In this document: in pieces, positions 53,388 to 64,000 of the stretch
Layout of the letters: every line of letters starts with the position of its first letter
How positions within the stretch are numbered: position 1 is the first letter of the stretch
From: Osedax frankpressi
Lineage: Eukaryota > Annelida > Polychaeta > Sabellida > Siboglinidae
DNA: 64,000 nucleotides
Reading direction: 5' to 3'
NCBI GenBank assembly: GCA_964035775.1
Contig: OZ038313.1
Coordinates: 4,851,408-4,915,407 of the forward strand
Translations under genes and position numbers: made by a program
Notes under the pieces: generated by a model
Database searches by the model: none
Told to the model about the DNA's origin: nothing
The model's input: the letters and a program-made list of their open reading frames with translations, nothing else

Positions 53388-56300
53388 TAGATTGGTAGGT
53401 AATCAAGATAAGGAAGTCTTTTTCTTAACATAGCAGAAGTGCTCACTTCCAGAAACACGCAACTAGTATAAGATGTGGATATCATGTCCTCAATGGAATA
53501 AACTAAATGTATGGATAATATGTAATTGTGTGATTAATGGTCCTGATTATATCAACGTATTTAAACTAACTTGCCCAACTCGGATAAGACTCGTCTATTA
53601 ACAAATATACACCGGTGTTTTGTAGGTTCTAGAACACATTCTAATTCATATTATGTAAAGTTGCACATAACTACATGTTGCTAGGGTAAGACTTCATGAC
53701 AGGGTTATATAATGTTAGCATAGATCTCATAATGTAATCAATTACTGGAGATATAATATTGATATGCATAATACATTGTCAACTTCTACATATTTATATA
53801 ATATTTCATGCGTTACATTTTCCCGATGGGTAGTTCTTGTATTATCTTTATTTTCTGAAGTATATATTAATATATTATTGTTATTATTAATTTATTTATT
53901 GAGATTCAACAACAAAATAAGAAGAAGGAAATTCAAAAGTTAACTTTAATTAATTATTAATTAATACAGAATAATAAAAGAAATGCTAGAGTAACTCTTT
54001 ATAATATATACACCAAATGTATCACTTGGTGCATATAACAAGTTAAATGTTATAACCTGTGCGCTGCTATATATAATTAGTTTGAAACGTATGAAGAAGA
54101 TCTTATTTGTATCATAATTCAATTAATAATAAACAAAACAATTATTTATTTACAAAATAAAATATTTATAAATTAGCAATTATTATTTTCTAAGAATTTA
54201 CTTATTTGATTTTAAATTTAATATTATTTAGTTGATTATGTGAATTAAATACAAATCATAACATCGATAAAAGTATATTTTAAATTTACCAAATGAATAC
54301 TTTTGCACGTATATATAAAATAATATGACAACGAACTTTTAACAAATATAACTTATGAAATACAAAAACTGTTTATTCAAATAAACTGAAATGAACAATT
54401 AAAACAAAACAGTGTCAATGACAATATCATTGAAGAAATCAATATATTCTAAAAAGATGAACATGACTCTAACTTAAGGCATTTCATGATTACCACAGAG
54501 AAGAATAACATCGCATCTGTTATAAAACAAGACAATGATGACCAATAAAAATTTCGATATTAGGAGCGACCTTTGTATTGAGCCATTTTACAATACATGA
54601 TAATTAGTAACTCTGATATTGTAATAAACTAATTACCCCTATGTACAACAATCATGTTAACATATATAAAAAATACATTTTGTATTAATTATTTTTTTCA
54701 ATTATATACCAATGGCGTGGTCCTTATAGGTCACGTTTTGATTGTAGACAAGGGTAGAGGGTTTTGTTATGCGTCTATATTTGTTTGCATTATGCATTTT
54801 TAGATATTGAAGTTTTATGAGAGTGTTATATTGTATGTTAGTCTTTACAGTGTTTAGTTGAAGAAACAGTTACACGGGTGTCTACGTATTGCTGTGAGCG
54901 CATTTCTCCACGATATCAACTTTTTTTTATATTCACTTTTTATAGTCTGCATTTGATGTTCTATGAATGCATTTGATTGCGGATATTACGGGCTCGATGT
55001 TATGTGTTTAAATTCCTAATCATTTGCAAATTGTGCGAATATTGGGGTGGAGAATTGTGGGCCGTTATCGGAGTGTATGATTTGTAGGGTACCGAACATG
55101 GAAAATGTGTCTTTTTATTTTGCTATGATTGTTGTGCTAGAAGTGGATATTGGTAGATTGTGAATGATTGGAGAAATAATAGACAATTCATAGGAAATAT
55201 TGATTGTTTAAATAGAAGACTGCGACCGTTTTCCATGGACCATGGGGGAATAACTCTAGGTATTGATGGAGGTTTCCAGGTGAACGTTCTTTTTCTTGAT
55301 GAATATCGCATGATGATATATTAATTCAAAGGTCGTATTTTCTTTTTTAAGCGTGAACGACCTCTGGGTCATCTTTGGGTTATGTAACTCTTTAGTAATA
55401 TATGAAGTTGTTCAGATTAGCTACCGATGTATAATTTAGTTTCTGTCCGAGGTGTGAATTTCATGAAATAAATACTGACTTCTTTCGTTTCTTCGTGTAT
55501 CCTATGAATTTCATTGAGGGATGCATCACGTGAGAAGGCATCCGCTAGTATATTTACCGGGTCGGTGCAATTTTGTACAGCCGTATATAACTGCTAGTAA
55601 TTCTCTCTCTTTATTTGCGTATCTACGTACGGTTTCTGTTAGAGATCGTGACGGAAAACATATGGGTTTATCATCTTGAAGCAAAACTACTCATAAGTCT
55701 ATTCCGCAAGCGTCTACTTTAATTGTTTTTTTGCTTGTAAATGTCATAATAAGACAATGAAGATTGTTAAGAAATAACGTAGAAATAACAACGGCCCAAT
55801 ATCAGGCACGAGCGTCTAGTTTTAAGAATATGTTAACATTACATAATAGGTGGAGTATCTCCTATAATGTCCTTTGGGTGTAATGAGGATGGCTTAAGGC
55901 TTCGTTTAAATCTTTGGGATCTAGGCATATTCTTATTCTTTCCAGTTACCCATTGCGTAGGTTCAGATATGTGTGCGACGACACCTCGAGATGTCATTAG
56001 TTTCAGTTCATGCTCTACTTCGTAGCGGATATTTATGGGGACTCTCCTTGCTGTATGGATTACAGTTGGTATATTCAGTTTATTTATATGTGCATGATGC
56101 CTGGAAAAGACGGGGTAACGCGATAGTAGTGTTTGTAAATCTAGGTTGTGGTAATCGTCGGTGGATAAATGGGGGTATGGGGTGTGCAATGCACACTGTA
56201 TATTTAGATATATGTATATTGGGCTTGTCCGGTGTATATCGGGGAGGACTTGGGATGCGAGTGTTTGTTAAATTGTAAAGTTAAAAGTGATGAGATTGAG

Positions 56301-56973
56301 GATATGGCAGGAAGGGAGTCCTATAATAGGTGAACTTCTGGTATTGGCGATGTAAAATTCTTTATAGTTCGACCAATATATCTAGTTTCGTTATTTTTGG
56401 GGACGATAACGACTTTTTCTATGGGAATTAATTCGGCAGCTAGAATTGCTTTGTGGACTTCGGTTAATGAGATTCCTCAGATAAACTTGTGGAGAATGAC
56501 GTCATCAGTTGTTCTGTATTTACACTTACCAGCTATTTCTCTTACTCCGTTTACGAATTGAGTTAACGACTCAGCTGTTAGTTGCACGGTCTTCAATAAT
56601 ACTTGGCGGTGTACGAGTGGATTAACTTTTGAAAATAGCACTTCTTCTAACATATTCCAGATGCAATGTAGGTTTTTTTTTCTTTGTTTCAGTTTTATTA
56701 TATTCGTCATAGATCTCAACGCTTGTTCCTGCCATGTATAATATAATTTATAGCAAATAGTAATATATGGTTATGTATCATGTAACAATAAGTATATGTA
56801 TATGTTATGTATAGGTATGTTATATTAAATAGATATGTATGTTATGTTTTTATGTTATTTATACATATTAGTATTATAAATGATACATTTTTTTATTTAT
56901 ATATACATTTTTTTGGTCTAGTTTTGTTATATTTATATATATATATATATATGTTAGTCTAGTTGTGCTATTT

Positions 56974-57023
<50 letters not shown>

Positions 57024-57064
57024 TATATATTGATTATATATACATCTATATGACTAAAATGTAA

Positions 57065-57388
57065 ATATGTAAGATTACGACCTCGAAATTAAATATTTAC
57101 TTTATACCAAGAAATTATGATGGATATGAAAACGAACTTCCTAATAATTCTAATATTCAATTTATACATCGTCATATATTCCATAATAATAATTATATTG
57201 ATATCGATGTGTCATTTGATGGCACATATCTAACTCACGTTTTCAGTAGTTTATTTGGTGTATACACTGTGATTGAGGTGTCAACCCGTTTAATAGTCAA
57301 CTTTGTAGTTTTTAATGTTGGAATTATTAATATTATGTTATTATTATACAAATTATTATCATTATTACATTATATTTGTACACCATAA
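57065..57388 (+). pseudogene. Mutator-like transposase fragment, copy C
   Basis: Same 107-codon frame as in copy A, with the DVSFDGTYLTH block. Confidence 0.5.
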
Positions 57389-58701
57389 TAAACTATTTGA
57401 TTATATTTAATTTTTAAAAAATAGAATACATGTGTTAAAACATTATTATATATTATCTTTGAGGGCGTTTTTGACATTATATTTAAATTTTGTACAGCAT
57501 TTGCTAAAGCATTTTGTTTATAAACTGACTATTTAGAAAATGTCATAGATTGTTTATTATATATAGATAGAAATAATAATAAAACAGTTTATAAAAATAT
57601 GATTTTATCAATTCGCATTAATTGTGCTGAATTTTGACCAACAAATATTTAGGATATAATTTAGTTGTCTTGTCAATCTTATCATAATAATATATTATAT
57701 TATAATTGAATACATTAATTATTCAGACTAGTAGTTTACAACATTAGAGGTATTTAAAAAATGATTATTTACATATGAGATTTCAATGCAGCGGATACCA
57801 TTTAAGTATACATCTAGCTAAAGTCCACAACTCTAAATAACATCAAAGACGGTAATACATGTGAGATATTTATAGTTATTGATAATGTTGAGTAATATAT
57901 TATACTATAAATAAATAACATAAAATACCACTTTACAATATATTGAAAATTATAATTTAATTATTTATTATTTAATATATGTAGTATATTTATGTTTATA
58001 AAATATTATATTTTAGTATCAGGATCTGTTTACATCGATTTGAATATGTGAGTTTAATAAATTATTTATTATAAAATGTAGAGTATAATGTATATACATA
58101 ATATTTAAATAGTTTAGTATTATATTCCATTGTAAGGGTATAGGTTATATTCCTATATTTGATGTTATATCAATAGCATTGTAAATTAATTTTTGTTATA
58201 TAATTTTTGTTCTTTACATAGATTAATATGATGTAGTTAATAACTAATATTTAATAAAGTATAATATAAAACATGTAATTGATAATAGTGCATTTCAATA
58301 AATAATAATATAAAATAATGTCTACATATTTTCAATAGAAATTAATTAATAATAAAAAAAATAACAAATATGAATATAATTTAACTGCAATTACTCGAGA
58401 TAATTGATATGACATAATTATATCTAATTTCTAATTAAATTTGTAAAAAACTAATGAGATTATTATAATAAGAAATATTCATATATTTATGATATTTTAT
58501 AATAATTATATTAACACTAATATATATAAATTCATATTTTTATAATAATCATAAATTAATTTTATAAATATATGATTATTATGATCTATATTCGTTAAAA
58601 AAGACATGATATGATCCAGAATTATACTAATATTAAGAAAATAAATGATTAGTTATTGTAAAGTAATTGAATATATTAAGAATATATCGGAATTAGTTTT
58701 G

Positions 58702-58809
<108 letters not shown>

Positions 58810-61800
58810 CATATGGATATATAAACAGTTATTTTACTAAAATAATTTTACATTTAAAATTTGAATTTATTCTTTATTAATATTGAATGGAATATTACTA
58901 TATATTAAATTATTAATATTACGGTAGTAATTTATTTATATAGTTAAACAATAGATAAACTCTATTTATAATATATCATATATATGATATATATATAATA
59001 CTCTTAATAATGTAATACCATATATTATACAATTTTAGATCTCATTAAAATCAGTAATAGTATCTATAATAATATATTTATGTGTGGATGAACAATGGAC
59101 ATTGACCAATCATCTTCTTATTAATTTATTTATTGAGATTCAACAACAAAATAAGAAGAAGGAAATTCAAAAGTTAACTTTAATTAATTATTAATTAATA
59201 CAGAATAATAAAAGAAATGCTAGAGTAACTCTTTATAATATATACACCAAATGTATCACTTGGTGCATATAACAAGTTAAATGTTATAACCTGTGTGCTG
59301 CTATATATAATTAGTTTGAAACGCATTAAGATCTTATTTGTATCATAATTCAATTAATAATAAACAAAACAACTATTTATTTACAAAATAAAATATTTAT
59401 AAATTAGCAATTATTATTTTCTAAGAATTTACTTATTTGATTTTAAATTTAATATTATTTAGTTGATTGTGTGAATTAAATACAAATCATAACATCGATA
59501 AAAGTATATTTTAAGTTGACCAAATGAATACTTTTGGATGTATATATAAAATAATATGACAACGAAGTTTTAACATATATAACTTATGAAATACAAAAAC
59601 TGTTTATTCAAATAAACTGAAATGAACAATTAAAACAAAACAGTGTCAATGACAATATCATTGAAGAAATCAATATATTCTAAAAAGATGAACATGACTC
59701 TAACTTAAGGCATTTCATGATTACAACAGAGAAGAATAACATCGCATCTGTTATAAAACAAGATGATGATGACGAATAAAAATGTCGATATTAGGAGCGA
59801 CCTTTGTATTGAGCCATTTTACAATACATGATAATTAGTAACTCTGATATTGTAATCAATTAATTACCCCTATGTACAACAATCATGTTAACATATATAA
59901 AAAATATATTTTGTATTAATTAATTTTTTCAATTATATACCAATGGCGTGGTCCTTATAGGTCACGTTTTGATTGTAGACAAGGGTAGAGGGTTTTGTTA
60001 TGCGTCTATATTTGTTTGCATTATGCATTTTTAGATCTTGAAGTTTTATGAGAGTGTTATATTGTATATTAGTCTTTACAGTGTTTAGTTGAAGAAACAG
60101 TTACACGGGTGTCTACGTATTGCTGTGAGCGCATTTCTCCACGATATCAACTTTTTTTTATATTCACTTTTTATAGTCTGCATTTGATGTTCTATGAATG
60201 CATTTGATTGCGGATAGTACGGGCTCGATGTTATGCGTTTAAATTCCTAATCATTTGCAAATTGTGCGAATATTGGGGTGGAGAATTGTGGGCCGTTATC
60301 GGAGTGTATGATTTGTAGGGTACCGAACATGGAAAATGTGTCTTTGTATTTTGCTATGATTGTTGTGCTAGAAGTGGATATTGGTAGATTGTGAACGATT
60401 GAAGAAATAATAAACAATTCATAGGAAATATTGGTTGTTTAAATAGAAGACTACGACCGTTTTCCATGGACCATGGGGAATAACTCTAGGTATTGATGGA
60501 AGTTTCCAGGTGAACGTTCTTTTTCTTGATGAATATCGCATGATGATATATTAATTCAAAGGTCGTATTTCCTTTTTTAAGCGTGAACGACCTCTGGGTC
60601 ATCTTTGGGTTATGTAACTCTTTAGTAATATATGAAGTTGTTCAGATTAGCTACCGATGTATAATTTAGTTTCTGTCCGAGGTGTGAATTTCATGAAATA
60701 AATACTGACTTCTTTCGTTTCTTCGTGTATCCTATGAATTTCATTGAGGGATGCATCACGTGAGAAGGCATCCGCTAGTATAAGATCTGTACCGGATCGG
60801 TGCAATTTTGTACAGGCTTATATAACTGCTAGTAATTCTCTCTCTTTATTTGCGTATCTACGTACGGTTTCTGTTAGAGATCGTGACGGAAAACATATGG
60901 GTTTATCATCTTGAAGCAAAACTACTCATAAGTCTATTCCGCAAGCGTCTACTTTAATTGTTTTTGGCTTGCGAATGACATAATAAGACAATGAAGATTG
61001 TTAAGAAATAACGTAGAAATAACAACGGCCCAATATCATGCACGAGCGTCTAGTTTTAAGAATATGTTAACATTACATAATAGGTGGAGTATCTCCTATA
61101 ATGTCCTTTGGATGTAATGTGGATGGCTTAAAGCTTCGTTTAAATCTTTGGGATCTAGGCATATTCTTATTCTTTCCAGTTACCCATTGCGTAGGTTCAG
61201 ATATGTGTGCGACGACACCTAGAGATGTCATTAGTTTCAGTTCATGCTCTACTTCGTAGCGGATATTTATGGGGACTCTCCTTGCTGTATGGATTACAGT
61301 TGGTATATTCAGTTTATTTATATGTGCGTGATGCCTGGAAAAGACGGGGTAACGCGATAGTAGTATTTGTAAATCTAGGTTGTGGTAATCGTCGGTGGAT
61401 AAATGGGGGTATGGGGTGTGCAATGCACACTGTATATTTAGATATATGTATATTGGGCTTGTCCGGTGTATATCGGGGAGGACTAGGGATGCGAGTGTTT
61501 GTTAAATTGTAAAGTTAAAAGTGATGAGATTGAGGATATGGCAGGAAGGGAGTCCTATAATAGGTGAACTTCTGGTATTGGCGATGTAAAATTCTTTATA
61601 GTTCGACCAATATATCTAGTTTCGTCATTTTTGGGGACGATAACGGCTTTTTCTATGGGAATTAATTCGGCAGCTAGAATTGCTTTGTGGACTTCGGTTA
61701 ATGAGATTCCTCCGATAAACTTGTGGAGAATGACGTCATCAGGTGTGCTGTATTTACACTTACCAGCTATTTCTCTTACTCCGTTTACGAATTGAGTTAA

Positions 61801-62146
61801 CGACTCAGCTGTTAGTTGCATGGTCTTCAATAATACTTGGCGGTGTACGAGTGGATTAACTTTTGAAAATAGCACTTCTTCTAACATATTCCAGATGCAA
61901 TGTAGGTTTTTTTTCTTTGTTTCAGTTTTATTATATTCGTCATAGATCTCAACGCTTGTTCCTGCCATGTATAATATAATTTATAGCAAATTAGTAATAT
62001 ATGGTTATGTAACATGTAACAATAAGTATATGTATATGCTATGTATAGGTATGTTATATTAAATAGATATGTATGTTATGTTTTTATGTTATTTATACAT
62101 ATTAGTATTATAAATGATACATTTTGTTGGTCTAGTTTTGTTATAT

Positions 62147-62183
62147 TTATATATATATATATATATATGTTAGTCTAGTTTTG

Positions 62184-62225
<42 letters not shown>

Positions 62226-62290
62226 TATATATTGATTATATATTATATATATTATATATATTATATATATTATATATTATATATACATCT
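62147..62290. repeat. (TA)n and TATATTATA microsatellite
   Basis: TA runs followed by several ATATATTAT repeats that are not present in the other copies. Confidence 0.9.
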
Positions 62291-62307
62291 ATATGACTAA
62301 AATGTAA

Positions 62308-62640
62308 ATATGTAAGATTACGACCTCGAAATTAAATATTTACTTTATACCAAGAAATTATGATGGATATGAAAATGAACTTCCTAATAATTCTAATATT
62401 CAATTTATACATCGTCATATATTCCATAATAATAATTATATTGATATCGATGTGTCATTTGATGGCACATGTCTAACTCACGTTTTCAGTAGTTTATTTG
62501 GTGTATACACTGTGATTGAGGTGTCAACCCGTTTAGTAGTCAACTTTGTAGTTTTAATGTTGGAATTATTAATATTATGTTATTATTATCATTATTACAT
62601 TATATTTGTACACCATAATAAACTATTTGATTATATTTAA
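62308..62640 (+). pseudogene. Mutator-like transposase fragment, copy D
   Basis: Same fragment with the SFDGTCLTH block. A one-base loss in the T run after VVNFVV changes the tail relative to copies A and C. Confidence 0.5.
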
Positions 62641-63548
62641 TCTTTAAAAAATAGAATATATGTGTTAAAACATTATTATATATTATCTATGAGGGCGTTT
62701 TTGACATTATATTTAAATTTTGTACAGCATTTGCTAAAGCATTTTGTTTATAAACTGACTATTTAGAAAATGTCATAGATTGTTTATTATATATAGATAG
62801 AAATAATAATAAAACAGTTTATAAAAATATGATTTTATCAATTCGCATTAATTGTGCTGAATTTTGACCAACAAATATTTAGGATATAATTTAGTTGTCT
62901 TGTCAATCTTATCATAATAATATATTATATTATAATTGAATACATTAATTATTCAGACTAGTAGTTTACAACATTAGAGGTATTTAAAAAAGTATTATTT
63001 ACATATGAGATTTCAATGCAGCGGATACCATTTAAGTATACATCTAGCTAAAGTCCACAACTCTAAATAACATCAAAGACGTTAATACATGTGAGATATT
63101 TATAGTTATTGATAATGTTGAGTAAATATTATACTATAAATAAATAACATAAAATACCACTTTACAATATATTGAAAATTATAATTTAATTATTTATTAT
63201 TTACTATATGTAGTATATATATGTTTATAAAATATTATATTTTAGTATCAGAATCTGTTTACATCGATTTGAATATGTGAGTTTAATAAATTATGTATTA
63301 TAAAATGTAGAGTATAATGTATATACATAATATTTAAATAGTTTAGTATTATATTCCATTGTAAGGGTATAGGTTATATTCCTATATTTGATGTTATATC
63401 AATAGCATTGTAAATTAATTTGTGTTATATAATTTTTCTTCTATACATAGATTAATATGATGTAGTTAATAACTAATATTTAATAAAGTATAATATAAAA
63501 CATGTAATTGATAATAGTGCATTTCAATAAATAATAATATAAAATAAT

Positions 63549-64000
63549 GTTTTTCTATGGGAATTAATTCGGCAGCTAGAATTGCTTTGTGGACTTCGGT
63601 TAATGAGATTCCTCCGATAAACTTGTGGAGAATGACGTCATCAGGTGTGCTGTATTTACACTTACCAGCTATTTCTCTTACTCCGTTTACGAATTGAGTT
63701 AACGACTCAGCTGTTAGTTGCATGGTCTTCAATAATACTTGGCGGTGTACGAGTGGATTAACTTTTGAAAATAGCACTTCTTCTAACATATTCCAGATGC
63801 AATGTATTTTTTTTTCTTTGTTTCAGTTTTATTATATTCGTCATAGATCTCAACGCTTGTTCCTGCCATGTATAATATAATTTATAGCAAATTAGTAATA
63901 TATGGTTATGTAACATGTAACAATAAGTATATGTATATGCTATGTATAGGTATGTTATATTAAATAGATATGTATGTTATGTTTTTATGTTATTTATACA
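63549..64000 (-). mobile_element. Broken Ty3/gypsy relic unit, partial copy E
   Basis: Starts abruptly within the gag-like piece and continues into the TA-rich lead, then is cut by the window end. It lies head-to-tail after copy D. Confidence 0.75.

Larger units (their letters stand above)
59118..63548 (-). mobile_element. Broken Ty3/gypsy relic unit, copy D
   Basis: Head-to-tail copy that begins inside the unit (equivalent to about position 507 of copy A) and ends at the equivalent of about position 4660. Pieces are gag-like (61555-61968), protease/RT linker (61073-61423), RNase H remnant (about 60640-60900), and integrase remnant (about 60170-60540). Fossil with several breaks. Confidence 0.8.

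Overview
The window looks like a very AT-rich (roughly 75-80 % A+T) animal nuclear genome. Genes are split by GT-AG introns, BTB-BACK-kelch genes are present in several near-identical copies, and transposon families typical of invertebrates are common. Two of the kelch genes carry a TATA box about 31 bases before a TCAGT initiator, a spacing and motif usual in arthropods. I cannot name the species; an arthropod or another small-genome invertebrate is an inference.

Layout. 1-5432: a duplicated unit holding a broken Ty3/gypsy relic (minus strand) and a Mutator-like transposase fragment (plus strand). 5433-8466: a GC-richer non-coding stretch, then a small two-exon gene of an orphan family lying between inverted TAGGGTGG-type ends. 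8466-12000: degenerate G/T-rich tandem repeats of about 90-115 bases and a duplicated 190-base flank. 12430-16808: kelch gene 1 with promoter and 3' flank. 16809-21331: second copy of the relic unit. 21332-27010: AT-rich DNA with a minus-strand, intron-bearing, stand-alone integrase of the GIN/Ginger type. 27010-30968: kelch gene 2. 31290-41340: two arrays of a 12-base minisatellite (about 2.9 and 3.1 kb), a 13-base TAACCCTGGACAT minisatellite, two near-identical 686-base repeats, and three exon-like islands on the minus strand. 41340-47820: AT-rich DNA without recognisable genes. 47820-51470: kelch gene 3. 51475-53055: an insert of different composition. 53060-64000: three more relic copies, head to tail, the last cut by the window end.

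How it fits together. Kelch genes 1 and 3 are each followed by the same flank and the same relic unit, so gene and relic appear to have been copied together as a segmental duplication of about 10 kb. The window's first bases match the start of the relic unit, so another kelch copy may lie just upstream. Differences among the three kelch proteins are mostly amino-acid replacements, many of them in kelch-blade loops, and copy 3 looks like a mosaic of copies 1 and 2. This suggests a young, diversifying family of predicted Cullin-3 substrate adaptors expanding by recombination between repeats. The functional statements are family inference; the duplication, repeat and exon structures are read directly from the sequence.
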